Below the pieces are notes generated by a model. That model searched no databases and was not told the DNA's origin. It was given only the letters and a program-made list of their open reading frames with translations. This document shows positions 21,568-33,400 of a stretch of DNA of 64,000 bases, piece by piece; the stretch's first letter is position 1, and each line of letters opens with the position of its first letter. Position numbers and translations under genes: made by a program. Origin of the DNA: Strigamia acuminata (Eukaryota > Arthropoda > Chilopoda > Geophilomorpha > Linotaeniidae). The DNA is taken from positions 35,211,608 through 35,275,607 of the forward strand of contig OX442314.1 in the NCBI GenBank assembly GCA_949358305.1, in the 5' to 3' direction.

Positions 21568-21766
21568 CTAAAAGGAATGAGAGTAAATTGTCATTTTTGT
21601 TTATTCGTTTTAAGCAAGAGGTTTTATTTAATTTCAGAAATTCAATTTTAAATGAAAAAATTCAATGTAAACCCAAAATGTTCAATATAAACCCAAAAAA
21701 TTCAATAAAAACCCCCAAAAAATTAAAACTTTCCCTAAAAATAATCAATTTTAACGTGTAACTCAC

Positions 21767-22181
21767 ATATCCGACTACGGTAGGTTCGCAAATGGATCTG
21801 TAGACCACGCGCGTTTTTTCATCTACAAATTAGTGTTTTTGGTTTGGTTAATCAGTATTAAGAAAAATGTAAAGTCAAACTACCTTGTTTAATTGTTGAG
21901 TTGTGGTCTGTTCGCGGGTTCGCTCCTTATCGCGAAAGACCTGTCCGCTAGTTCGTATTGATTCGTTTCGTCTGTTAAAAATAAATTCGTATTAATTTTT
22001 AGTTTAGTTTTACGTCGGCATAAAAGATCGTAATAAGTGAAATTTATTTACTTTATATTCGAATTACGTTATTCGGGCAGTCGGGTCGTTTATTTCCTAT
22101 CATTTTCCGATTTCCGAGGTTAATTTTATACACTGCGTTTTTGTCATCGCTTCGGCATGTATCGATCGTTGATCGATCTAC
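21767..22181 (-). other. Exon-like segments upstream of the RIOK1 fragment
   Basis: Three minus-strand stretches are bounded by plausible splice signals: from 22181 (after TTTTTACAG), 21971-21884 (AACAG ... AAG|GTAG) and 21822-21767 (TTGTAG ... GATAT|GTGAGT). Each has one open frame of 18-42 codons, but the frames do not join in phase. None matches RIOK1 as I know it. They may be 5' exons of a decayed host gene. Confidence 0.3.
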
Positions 22182-22383
22182 CTGTAAAAATCAAAACACC
22201 TACCGGTACCTTCCATACACATGGCTTACATGGTTGTATGGTTTAATTCCAGCAACAAGATGTTTGATTAAAACCATTAAAACCATTAACCTAACCACGC
22301 GGTCGCTTAGAGCACACAAACCGGAAGCCGGTACTTTTAAAAATTCGTGTACCGCGGACCGAACTTGCGGTACATCTCGCGGT

Positions 22384-22600
22384 CCCCGAGAAAACACGAG
22401 AAAACACGAGAATCTCGTGTTTTCTTGCGTTTTCCACTTCCTATTTTAAAAAAAAGTAAAGAATCATAAAAAAAAAACTGATTAAAAGTGTTATTATGGT
22501 TTTTAATATTATTTTTCACTTTTAGTCGGTTTTTTTAATGGTTTTTTATGGTTTTTTTAAATGGGAAGTGGAGAAAGCGAGAAAACACGAGATTCTGGAG
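22384..22600. repeat. Inverted repeat between divergent gene remnants
   Basis: GAGAAAACACGAG words at 22384-22412 with TCTCGTGTTTTC and TTTTCCACTTCC following are matched in inverse by GGAAGTGGAGAAAGCGAGAAAACACGAGAT around 22563-22593, leaving a loop of about 120 bp. A local GCGGACC...GCGGTCC inverted pair lies at about 22353-22385. The block lies between the minus-strand RIOK1 remnant and the plus-strand UAP56 remnant, where a shared promoter would be expected. Confidence 0.5.
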
Positions 22601-22936
22601 TGTTATTACTTCACTCGTACGTAATATATAAATATTTCATCGTGTATGGTCGTTCCTCTTGATATTTCAGCCTTTTTCATTACATTTAATAAAGTGGAAA
22701 GAAATGTTAGAATTCGTCGTTTTCGTTCGTATGGCCGCCTGGAAATACATTCAATGATCCTGATCGCTTCTTACGTCTCAATAAGATCTCGCTTTTTGCA
22801 CGCGCACGAGCGCATTCGAATTTCTTCTCTACAATCGCCGAACTCTTGCTTAGAGATTTGTATTCATTGTTGACGATAGGACTTTATTTGTAGTGATTTA
22901 TTTCTTGATTTTTCCGTCAAAAATACGAAAGAAGTG

Positions 22937-23560
22937 TGTGACCGGCTGCCCGCTCAGTCCGCTCACTTGCCTGCAACACACGGCGCTTCCACGGCTCTCG
23001 CGCACCTCGTGTGTTTTCTCGCGCGCACCTGTTGCGGACCCCCGCACCAGGTGGAGCTGACGGTCGTTGGCCCGGCCAATTGGGAACCGGAAGTGCCCCT
23101 TCCGGAAGTGGTGGGCCCCGCAGAGGCCCAAGAGAGTTCTCTAACTTCCAGCATGGCGAACGGTCGTTTCCACGATCGCTCTTCCACGCTGGCGGCAATG
23201 ACGAATCCAGTTGGCGTAGCGACTCTGTCGCCCGCCGGGACTTGATAGTCCACGTTCCCCATGCCCGTCCTGCGTTCTCCGTGAACGTAGCGGCGACATG
23301 GCTAAACGGTATTCCGACCACGTGTGTCATGGCGGCCATTGGCCGCCGTGCCACGCGGTCTTGTTAGGGACGGCTGTTCGCAGCCGTCGCATTGGGAAAT
23401 GCACTGGGAGACACCACATCATACCCCTAGACATCAATAAAGCTTACCTTAAACTAAACTTGTGTCTCTTGTGTATTTCGGAGTGAATTCTATCGTGTGT
23501 GTTGTGTCCAGCGCCTCGTGGCTCTCCCCCGACCACGTGGCGACCGTCCAAACACTCACA
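22937..23560 (+). repeat. GypB 5' LTR
   Basis: Begins TGTGACCGGCTGCC and ends CAAACACTCACA (TGTGA.../...TCACA). GC-rich compared with the surroundings. An AATAAAG polyadenylation-type signal lies near 23436. The element interior starts ATTGTGGGCCCGTCCTGG, where TGGGCCCGTCCTGGAT would be the primer site; it resembles tRNA-Pro only weakly and is left unassigned. Confidence 0.9.
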
Positions 23561-26500
23561 ATTGTGGGCCCGTCCTGGATCTTGAACTCTTTGCGATTTT
23601 TTTTTCTATTTTCTGGTTGAGTTGATAACTCAACATTGAATGAAATTTTTCGATCAAAAAGGGGGAAATTTCTTTGGTCATGGTTGTGATAGGGAATCAG
23701 CAGACGAAACGGCCGCTAATCGCTGATTTTGGACCCTAACTTGACAAAATTGGTGGCTGTGCATGTCCAGCTTGCCTGGGTACTGGCAAGCCGGGACTTA
23801 CATTGGCCACACTTTCCAACGGTCTTCTATTCCTTTCTAGCTTAGCCTAAAAAACTGAGTGGTTGGGAGGGGAATACAATTCCAAACCTTCTTTATTATT
23901 TTTATTTCTTGGTGCGCAGCCCAAGTAAAAGTAATGGAACAGTCTGCAGCGTATTCAAACTCGATTAGTGGAGGAGGCGCGCTGGTGGCCACCAGCAACC
24001 CAATTCCCACGGGGGAGAAGCGGTCATATTCTAATTGCCACGCTGCAATCACTGGTTCCATTATGGGCCGGGCGAGGAGGCGATGTTGAACTGAGCTTTG
24101 AGTGACACCAAACTTCTTGTAGGACGTTTAGTCGCTTGGATGCAGGTTGCTAGCTTAGTGGTCGCTGGCGCGGGAACAGTCACGTGCGGTGAGTTGGCGT
24201 GTAGTTGGACCCGAGTAGCAGCGAAGTGTCCGCACACATGGGAAGACTGCCTTGATTTTTGTTGCAACTCATAATTTATGAGTTGCGTTGTGGCTGCTCG
24301 AGGCGCTCATCCGGGTTCACATCGGTCATAATCCTACCCTGTCCCGTGTACTGGTTGGAAACAGTTGCAAGTTGGATACAACCCTAGAACTGTGGAAAAT
24401 TGGGACACGGACAGCAGGGAGAGCTGCCGGAGGTACGGGGATACCGATGGTGAAGTGCTCAAATGGCACAGAGAGTTCGTTAGGGCGTAGGAACGATATC
24501 TGTGCGTTCAGGTAGCTACCAGCTTTGAAAAAAGACTGGGAATCTAGCCTGTAACTTTTGTTTCTGAATTTTATTCACCTTCATTGGATTTTCAAGTTGT
24601 TTCAGCTTGTTTTCGAGGACTGTGCTCGAACCACAGTTTTGGGCAATCTCTACAATTTGGAAGTTTGTTTATTTTACGACCTTTTTTTGTTTTTTCTCTT
24701 TATCTTCGATTTTTTTTCCCTATCTATGATTTTCATGGTTCTTTGGGACGCCACACCGGACAGTAGACATCGTAGTAACTGAATACACGTGTTTCATGAC
24801 CTGGAGGTAGACAGCACCAAATAGAAGGTGATATGGCTTTAAGTTGGCAGCTGAAGGGTGGGCCCCCAAAGCAACTAGGGACAGGAGATGCATTTCCTTT
24901 TTTACTTTAAGTGCAGCTGACTGTCCCACAAAAAACACCATTTCATTGGGATGAACAGACATCTCAGTGTAGGCACGTTTCTGTCGAAAGGCAGCCTCGT
25001 GCAGACTGGAATGAAGGCTTCCCGAAAGGGGCGAGCGGGCGCGTTTGTTGGTCTCTTGGGGCAGAAGAAGAGATTGCAACAATATCCCCGTAATGTAAAT
25101 ATCTGCAAAAACCTTCTGCTAAAAATTGGAACTTTTTGAGTGTATTTTATATTAAAAAACACCCAGTATTTTGTGATTTTTTATTCATTTTCTTATCTTT
25201 CTTCTCTGTTTTTCAATGTTGCTGTGCAATAAAGAAACGTTTTTGTCTGCGCGCTAGCGCGGTTAGCTTTCTATTGTTGGACACGACGATGGAAATCTCT
25301 GGTTTGAAAATTTAGAAGTTCTTTGGACACGATTTCGTACCTTTTTTGGGCACAAAAGTCATGTTCTCATGGAATCAGACCATTTTGATCTGGTTCTGAA
25401 CTTCTAGTTCCAAATCGAAAAATCACTATTGTGTTTTTCAAAAAGTGTTGTTTTTTCTGCAGAAATGTAGGGATTGGAACATTAAAACGGTCAAAATTTT
25501 GTTTTTATTTTAAAAAAAATCAAACATGGCGACTGGAAAAACAATAGAAAAACATGTGGAAATCTCGGAATTTTCGAGAATGATTGGAATTTTAAATTTC
25601 GACTTTTCTCGGAACTCTGGGAAATCAATTCTATGAATTAATCCACTTTGTCCATTTTCATTTGCTACGATTCTGCGGTTTGATACATTCAATCAATGTC
25701 ATTCACAAGAACAGGCAAAACCACGTAGAATTCGCCAGCAAGCAGCTTTTTGTACAGACACCTGAGTTAATTACGATTGATTCAGACAATACCATACGTC
25801 TCTCGATTTCGTCAGGCGATGGATTCAACAATACGTTCCCTGAACAAACAAACGACGCTGGATCAGTCTATGCTTGAAACCATGTGTCGTATCTCTGGTT
25901 TGAAAATTTCGAAGTTCTACAGACATGATTTCGTGCTTTTTTAAAGCACAAAAGTCATGTTTTTGTGGAATCAGACCATTTTGATCTGGTTCAGAACTTC
26001 TAGTTCCAAACAAATTTCTATTTGCTTTCAAAAATTGTTGGTTTTTTTTCAGAAATGGAGAAATTTTGGCATTTTATCTGGTCGAATTATTTATTTTTTT
26101 TTATAAAAACCCAAGATGGCGACTAGAAAGCAACGGAAAAACATGTGGTATTCACAGATTTTTCGGGAAAAGTTTGATTTTCAAAAGATTTCGAAAATTT
26201 GGGAAATCTGGGGATTAATTTCCAAGAAATTAACTCGAATCACGTTACCATGGGAAACATGGGGGGGGGAAGTGACATCACTAATCCCTCTCCCATGAGT
26301 AGCCACATCAAGCAATCTAATGGATTCTAGTTGGTTGTTAATCAATCACCTCTGTCCGTTTTTGCAAACTGCGGCCCTGTCTTTGACATTTCCAGTGACT
26401 ACCAGTTACAAGGAAGTCCTACAGACACGTGGGATTTTTACCAGCAAGTAAATATTGTATTTTATTATCGTTAAAGAAGTTACAGAGTCAAACTCTACAG

Positions 26501-26650
26501 ACTTGAATGAATACACCTAACTTTTGATCGTACCATTGACACTAATTGTTTAAATAAACAATAATATGTCACCGACAAACGTTAAAATAAAGGCCACGTT
26601 GTGACCAAAATTGAGCAGCACTCAAGAAACTCATTTTTTCTTTCACTCTT
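23561..26650 (+). other. GypB interior without recognisable gag or RT
   Basis: About 3.1 kb where gag and the first half of pol would be expected. No frame longer than about 120 codons and no zinc knuckle, protease or RT motif was found on either strand. It contains the duplicated block described separately. Either the coding region decayed fast or foreign sequence replaced it. Confidence 0.5.
25290..26200 (+). repeat. Direct duplication of about 300 bp inside GypB
   Basis: 25290-25600 and 25885-26200 share long blocks: TCTCTGGTTTGAAAATTT, GGAATCAGACCATTTTGATC, GAACTTCTAGTTCCAAA and AAAAACATGTGG. Overall similarity by eye is about three-quarters. Both copies run into an ATGGCGACTxGAAA sequence. 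Not LTR-like; origin unknown. Confidence 0.65.
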
Positions 26651-26659
26651 TAAAATATA

Positions 26660-27122
26660 TATGTTTAGTAGCAGTGGACAGAAGAATGCAACATTTGCAT
26701 TCGAGGGTTTGAATACCGACTCGCAGAAGGAATGACGCTGCCTGCGCCGGATTTCGCTCGCAACTTTGTCATCCTTACAGATGCAAAGTGACGGCGGGCT
26801 CGGAGCTGTCCTTTCTGCAAGTAACAGACCAAGGTGTTTTTGTTGTAAAACCAGTTTGTCTAACAACTAGAATGCTGATTTGGAACATTTAGCTATGGTT
26901 TGATAAACTCAGGCCATGTGCTGAAAATTCTGAACTTGAAATGGGAAATTTAGTTTTGCTAAAAATCCATCCTTTGAGAAAAATGGATATACCATTAGCT
27001 TCGTCTCGCAAAGACCATTTCAAAGCACCATATATAATCACTAAAGTGACCAATACAAATGCTTATAGTCTTATAAAATCAATGATTTTACAATTAAAAA
27101 GTACATGCAATAGTGTGGAAAC
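26660..27122 (+). pseudogene. Decayed Gypsy RNase H and integrase C-terminus
   Basis: The plus strand reads LPAPDFARNFVILTDA, then after a frame change SDGGLGAVLSASNR: the RNase H start with its TDA motif. About 110 bp later a 61-codon frame (26941) reads GNLVLLKIHPL ... APYIITKVTNTNAYSL, clearly homologous to the integrase C-terminus encoded at about 27911-28100 (GDLVLLKTHPL ... GPYVITKVFNNNAYAL). So a second, older pol copy with its middle deleted sits directly upstream of the intact integrase. Confidence 0.75.
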
Positions 27123-28406
27123 TTGAAAAGAATTTATTTCTGGCCAAATATGCAAAAAGAAGTTAAACTTCATGTAGCTAGCTGCAATCGCTGCCAACGC
27201 TGTAAACCGATTCAGAGGAAACCAAAAGGATTAATGGTCCCAACCTCTCCAAAAATTGGTCGTTTTGAGAAGATAGGAATTGACCTAATTGGTCCACTGC
27301 CTAGAACTCCAAACAGAAATCGCTTCATTCTGGTTGTGGTGGATTATGCCACTGGCTGGATGGAAGCTACGCCGCTAAGATCTGCTAAAATGACTGCAAT
27401 TGCACCAATTTTAAAACGATTTTTTAGCTGTCATGGGTGCCCTCGTTTCATGTTGAGCGATAATGGCCCCCAATTCATTTCTGACGTTTATCAGACTCTC
27501 TGTGACGATGCTGGGGTTGTCCCAATAAAAACGACACCTTATCATCCCCAGACTAATCTGACTGAGCGTGTAAACAGAAATATCAAGATCATGCTTCGAA
27601 TCTTTACTTTTGAGCACGATCACTGGGACAGATGCATTGACCAAATAAATTTTGCTTTGCACTCTGCTCCAAATGTGTCTACCGGCTTTACACCAGCAAT
27701 GCTAACGTATGGCAGAGAAATTCGACCGTTTTGGGACAATCGAGACGTGTCTTATGACACCCCTTTCGACCCAAATAGGCCCTACGACGCTGTCAGAATG
27801 CTAGTCGCTAGACACCGTACTCTGATTGCTGCAGCTCTAAAAAATAAGAGTCTAGCCCAAGCAAAACAGAAAACTTATTACGATCGACACCGCAGCGACG
27901 ATAAATTCGAAGTTGGAGATTTGGTTTTACTAAAGACCCACCCATTGTCCAATGCTGCTAATCGATATGCTGCGTCCCTTGAGGATCGCTTTGAAGGACC
28001 ATATGTAATTACTAAAGTCTTTAATAACAATGCGTATGCCCTTGCAACACCAATCACTTTGCAAGCGAGAGGCACATACAATATTGTAAAACTCAGGAGA
28101 TTCGTCCCCTCAGAAGAAAAGGCTCAATGGCCCATTTTAGATGAGGAAGATGAAGAAGTTCTTGAGAACCGACCTGTGAACACTGGAACAGCAACAATCT
28201 TGCCACCACCAGTGCGACCAACAGAATCTGGTATCGCAACCAAGTTGCCAACACCAGTAGAACCTTTGGGAAATCCAAAAAAGAAAAAGGCTTTGCCTCT
28301 GCCACGAGTGGATTCACACAAAACCACGGCAGCACAGTCAAAACCGAATTCGGATTCGAAAAGACCATCGAGAAATCATATTTTGCCGATACGATACAGA
28401 GATTGA
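27123..28406 (+). CDS. GypB integrase ORF, N-terminally truncated
   Basis: Open for 428 codons with no ATG at its start (first codon TTG). It begins at KRIYFWPNM, so the HH half of the integrase zinc finger is missing and only CNRC (C21, C24) remains. The catalytic core is complete: D54 (GIDLIGP), D113 (LSDNGPQF) and E148 (NLTERVNR), a D(34)E spacing as in GypA. A GDLVLLK chromatin/DNA-binding C-domain follows at about 263. Integrase inserts element DNA into the chromosome. As it stands it could be made only as part of a larger polyprotein that no longer exists. Confidence 0.85.
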   Translation: MKRIYFWPNMQKEVKLHVASCNRCQRCKPIQRKPKGLMVPTSPKIGRFEKIGIDLIGPLPRTPNRNRFILVVVDYATGWMEATPLRSAKMTAIAPILKRFFSCHGCPRFMLSDNGPQFISDVYQTLCDDAGVVPIKTTPYHPQTNLTERVNRNIKIMLRIFTFEHDHWDRCIDQINFALHSAPNVSTGFTPAMLTYGREIRPFWDNRDVSYDTPFDPNRPYDAVRMLVARHRTLIAAALKNKSLAQAKQKTYYDRHRSDDKFEVGDLVLLKTHPLSNAANRYAASLEDRFEGPYVITKVFNNNAYALATPITLQARGTYNIVKLRRFVPSEEKAQWPILDEEDEEVLENRPVNTGTATILPPPVRPTESGIATKLPTPVEPLGNPKKKKALPLPRVDSHKTTAAQSKPNSDSKRPSRNHILPIRYRD

Positions 28407-28653
28407 CCACTAGGTGGACACCTCCGAATTCGAAATTCCTACGGACCAATCACGAGACGACAACATAGCGTTTCCGGTTTCGTACACGTTGCGTAAAAGA
28501 CGTTATTCTGCGGTACTTAAGAAGGAATCTTGGCAACATCAAATCATTCTCGTTCCAAGCAAGTGACTGTCCAGTTCGTCTCCTCCGCACGAATCCCGTC
28601 GATTTCCTGTTCCGTATATTTGATTTGATCAATTCATTTTTATTTATTTTCCA

Positions 28654-29832
28654 ATGGAAGAATATCCAGCCGGCACTCGAGTCTTATGCCCGGTGTGTTT
28701 AGGAAGTTGCGTAACCGAACGCAACAACGGCGCGTTAACTCCGTGCGAAAACTGTCTTGGTGAAGGACATGTGGATCGCAACGAGCCTTTGGAACTCTGG
28801 TTCCGTCATTTTATGACGGTATCCGGACGCCCGATTCCAGTAAGAAACCGCGTGGTCGGTTGGATGCGAGTGCGTTCTCGTAGAGAAAGAAAGAAGTCAG
28901 AAAAGGCGTTTTACGCCAATTCCGGCGCCTCGACTTCGGCCCAATCGCCACGAACGGGATCAAATCCCAATTCCACGTCAAAAGCTGACGATACAACGAC
29001 TGGACGAGTTTCAAAAAGAGCGGTTTTACGCTTGAAACTAGCCGGATTTGCGGCGAATCGTTCGCAAACGTCGCAGACACCAAAAACTTCAACTTCGAGT
29101 TCGACTAAAATCCTTCGACCACCGAAGAAAGTGACTGTAAAACAGTCATGTTCGACGGTGACAGAATCGAAAGCCAAACCACGCTCTGAGATTTCGGCGG
29201 CCCTCGTCGCAATGCGACTAAAGATCCGCGAACGAAATCCAAAGATGGCGGAAGAGACAGTAAACGCTTTAGCCAAAGAACGTCTCAAGTGGGAGAAGGT
29301 CGCTGATTATAAACAGCGACAAGCCGCCCTCGCCGTGAGCCAACGAGTGACCGCTACGGTTACGTCATGTACGCAAGCGGCGAAGAAATCAATCCCACCA
29401 CCGTCGTGTACGATCGTCTCAAACGATACGAGCATGCCGACGGAATTCGTTTGTTCCTCGACTGTTTTACAGTCAATTCCAAATCCAGCGGTCATTATGC
29501 CGCCGATATTCGGCGAGAGACCAACGGACATTTCATTTCAGAATCTCCAGATCGCTCCGATGTCAATCGAAAATGGCGCGGCCGCCACCGAGACCGTCGC
29601 CGAAGCATCGAGTGCGATGGAAACCGAAGAATCGCATACGCCTCCGCCGCCTCTTCCACCACAATCGAAGGCAGAGAAGGCGGAGAAGAAGGCGGAAAAG
29701 AAAACCAGATCCGCCGCGAAGCGAGAGCAAAAGACGCGTCGTAACCTGGCGAAGGAGCTGCCGTCGATAAAAGAGAACGAACGTGACGACGACGAGACGC
29801 CACCGACGCCCGGCAAGACGCTACAGATATAG
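28654..29832 (+). CDS. GypB accessory ORF3 with CxxC zinc motif
   Basis: An intact 392-codon frame with an ATG at 28654 preceded by TTTTCCA. Near the N-terminus C12/C15 and C31/C34 form CPVC...CENCLGEG, a CxxCxGxG-type zinc pair. A basic region (RVRSRRERKK) follows at about 72-81, then an S/T/K-rich stretch. Residues about 190-230 look like a helical segment (EETVNALAKERLKWEKV), and the C-terminus is P-rich, then K/E-rich (KAEKKAEKKTR), acidic at the end. There is no signal peptide or membrane helix. It occupies the same position as GypA ORF3, downstream of integrase. The function is unknown; nucleic-acid binding is an inference from the basic and CxxC regions. Confidence 0.7.
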   Translation: MEEYPAGTRVLCPVCLGSCVTERNNGALTPCENCLGEGHVDRNEPLELWFRHFMTVSGRPIPVRNRVVGWMRVRSRRERKKSEKAFYANSGASTSAQSPRTGSNPNSTSKADDTTTGRVSKRAVLRLKLAGFAANRSQTSQTPKTSTSSSTKILRPPKKVTVKQSCSTVTESKAKPRSEISAALVAMRLKIRERNPKMAEETVNALAKERLKWEKVADYKQRQAALAVSQRVTATVTSCTQAAKKSIPPPSCTIVSNDTSMPTEFVCSSTVLQSIPNPAVIMPPIFGERPTDISFQNLQIAPMSIENGAAATETVAEASSAMETEESHTPPPPLPPQSKAEKAEKKAEKKTRSAAKREQKTRRNLAKELPSIKENERDDDETPPTPGKTLQI

Positions 29833-30323
29833 AAGAAGTGGCCAGTTTTTCTCAAAACTTTATAATGCCAAAAGTATTGATAGTTTTTTACATTTTTTAA
29901 ATGGTTTTTTTTTTTTCTCTATCAAAGTAATAATAATAGTCCTAACTTTTATTCTCAAAGCTACAAATGCATTTACTTACCTATTAGAATTAAATTAACT
30001 TAGATTTTAATATTTTTCAAAGAATTTTTTATTCAAATGTGTTAAAAATTTACAAGTGTTATTTACAGTATTTATATTTCACGAATTGTATTTTGTCTTC
30101 ATCCTGGGGGTAAGTGTGCGTTGTTTTCTCTGGTGTATTTTTCCCGATGTTACCTGCTGGTGATCCGTGGTCCAGTTGTCATCAACTCATCCGGTCATCT
30201 GGTTATCTGCAAAAAAGAAAAGTAATGATTAATTTTTAATTATGAAATTAACTTTCAAACAACCACTTTCGTGATTGTGTTGAGGTACCCCTCTCAGTAC
30301 TTACCTTTTTTAGGGGGGGGAGA
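29833..30323 (+). other. GypB 3' untranslated region and polypurine tract
   Basis: AT-rich tail after ORF3. The bases just before the 3' LTR, AGGGGGGGGGAGA (about 30312-30323), are the polypurine tract that primes plus-strand synthesis. Confidence 0.75.
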
Positions 30324-30947
30324 TGTGACCGGCTGCCCGCTCAGTCCGCTCACTTGCCTGCAACACACGGCGCTTCCACGGCTCTCGCGCACCTCGTGTG
30401 TTTTCTCGCGCGCACCTGTTGCGGACCCCCGCACCAGGTGGAGCTGACGGTCGTTGGCCCGGCCAATTGGGAACCGGAAGTGCCCCTTCCGGAAGTGGTG
30501 GGCCCCGCAGAGGCCCAAGAGAGTTCTCTAACTTCCAGCATGGCGAACGGTCGTTTCCACGATCGCTCTTCCACGCTGGCGGCAATGACGAATCCAGTTG
30601 GCGTAGCGACTCTGTCGCCCGCCGGGACTTGATAGTCCACGTTCCCCATGCCCGTCCTGCGTTCTCCGTGAACGTAGCGGCGACATGGCTAAACGGTATT
30701 CCGACCACGTGTGTCATGGCGGCCATTGGCCGCCGTGCCACGCGGTCTTGTTAGGGACGGCTGTTCGCAGCCGTCGCATTGGGAAATGCACTGGGAGACA
30801 CCACATCATACCCCTAGACATCAATAAAGCTTACCTTAAACTAAACTTGTGTCTCTTGTGTATTTCGGAGTGAATTCTATCGTGTGTGTTGTGTCCAGCG
30901 CCTCGTGGCTCTCCCCCGACCACGTGGCGACCGTCCAAACACTCACA
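30324..30947 (+). repeat. GypB 3' LTR
   Basis: Same length (624 bp) as the 5' LTR and identical by eye. Followed by AGTG, the target duplication, and then directly by UAP56 coding sequence ([13 protein letters not shown]). Confidence 0.9.
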
Positions 30948-30948
30948 A

Positions 30949-32040
<1,092 letters not shown>

Positions 32041-32249
32041 TGTAAAAATGTAAAACATTAAATTTTCTTTTCATTTTAAATAAAACCCATAAATTAAGTT
32101 ATTTAGTTGTACTTTTATTTTAACTTGTTATGTGCAAATGTAATGAGTAAATGACTGCAGTTGTAAAATTTATCAAAATTATATTTGAAAGTAAAAATAT
32201 ACAAATTCAAACGAGCATTTCTTGAATAAACAATTACATCAACTCCAAG

Positions 32250-33010
32250 TCACCGTCGGTCTCTATTGATTCAATAGAGTGTTGAATCCATGTTAAATTT
32301 ATTTTTGGATAGAATGTTGACATAGATTTAACATCGCATCAACATTAACGGTTTACACAGATTCAACACGGAGCGGTCTACACAGATTCAACATCAATCG
32401 CTCTCTGTTGATTCAGCATAGAGCGGTCTATGTTATATCTATGTTAAATTTATTTTGGGATAGACCAGTGACGTAGATTTAGCATAGCATCGACATTAAC
32501 GGTCTACACCGATTCAACACAGAGCGATCTATGTTAATTCAACATAAATCGGTCTATGTTGATTCAACATAGAGCGGTCTATGTTAAATCCATGTTAAAA
32601 TTAAATTGGGATAGACCAGTGACGTAGATTTAGCATCGCATCGACATTAACGGTCTACATAGATTCAACACAGAGCCTTCTATGTTAATTCAACATAAAT
32701 CGGTCTATGTTGATTCAACATAGAGCGGTCTATGTTAAATCCATGTTAAAATTAAATTGGGATAGAACTGTGACATAGATTTAACATTGCATCGATAACA
32801 ACAGACCTATGCAGATTCAACACAGAGCGGTCTACACAGATTCAACATCAATCGCTCTATGTTGATTCAACATAGAGCAGTCTATGTTAAATCTATGTTA
32901 AATCAAATTGGGATAGAACATTGACATAGATTTAACATCGCATCTATATCAACAGGTCTATGCAGATTTAACACAGAGCGGTCTATATAGATTCTATGTA
33001 GATTCGATCA
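32250..33010. repeat. 151-bp satellite array, about five copies
   Basis: The anchor GGATAGA(A/C) lies at 32307, 32458, 32609, 32760 and 32911, exactly 151 bp apart each time. Each unit holds GACATAGATTTAACATCGCATC and several palindromic TCTATGTTGATTCAACATAGA segments about 30-45 bp apart, so single strands can form many hairpins. Copies differ by scattered substitutions. Confidence 0.9.
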
Positions 33011-33017
33011 TCTGTGC

Positions 33018-33053
33018 TATAAAGGAAAGGAACCATGGTTCCTTTCCTTTATA
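33018..33053. repeat. Perfect 36-bp palindrome
   Basis: Centred on CCATGG between 33035 and 33036, with AAAGGAAAGGAA on one arm and its exact complement on the other, ending in TAT/ATA. No spacer. It marks the right edge of the satellite and lies about 50 bp upstream of a short ORF. Confidence 0.9.
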
Positions 33054-33099
33054 TAATACTTCTTAGATTTCTTTTATAAAACTTTTCCTTTGCTCAAAA

Positions 33100-33254
33100 A
33101 TGGAAATCCGTTCCATGCCCATCTATGATGGTTTTTTGGTGTTGGGCAAGTCCTCTCGCCAACATCTCCGCCGATTCGCCGGTTATTCGTTGCGGTTTGG
33201 TTTGAACTCATCGTTTGCTATGGATCCCAAACTTATTGTACTTGTAAAAGGTAG
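33100..33254 (+). CDS. Short candidate first exon, unrecognised
   Basis: An ATG at 33100 opens 51 codons (MEIRSMPIYDGFLVLGKSS...) that run into AAAAG|GTAGAG, a possible splice donor. The amino-acid composition is normal for protein, but I do not recognise a family and no downstream exon was identified. The first bases resemble a dispersed sequence near 42660-42740, so it may instead be part of a repeat. Confidence 0.25.
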
Positions 33255-33400
33255 AGCACGTTTGTTTTAATTTTTTTGTTGTTTTTTTTGTTTATGATTC
33301 GTAAGAAACGGAATCATGGATCGAGAATTCTTTATCCTAGCAGTTAGCGGAAAGTGTGCGGACCTTGGAAAAAATAAAAATTTAAAAATTGAATTTGTTA

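Larger units (their letters stand above)
22937..30947 (+). mobile_element. GypB: 8.0-kb Ty3/Gypsy element, internally deleted
   Basis: Two 624-bp LTRs, apparently identical, are flanked by AGTG (22933-22936 and 30948-30951). The inside has a polypurine tract and two long intact ORFs: an integrase lacking its first residues, and an accessory ORF with CxxC motifs. There is no gag, protease or intact RT. Identical LTRs imply recent insertion, so this defective copy was probably mobilised by proteins from another element. It is inserted within the UAP56 pseudogene. Confidence 0.9.

Noticed and set aside
22917-23354. 145-codon minus-strand frame and its copy at 30310-30741
   Set aside because: Both lie in the GC-rich GypB LTR; identical because the LTRs are identical. 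No protein-like motif.
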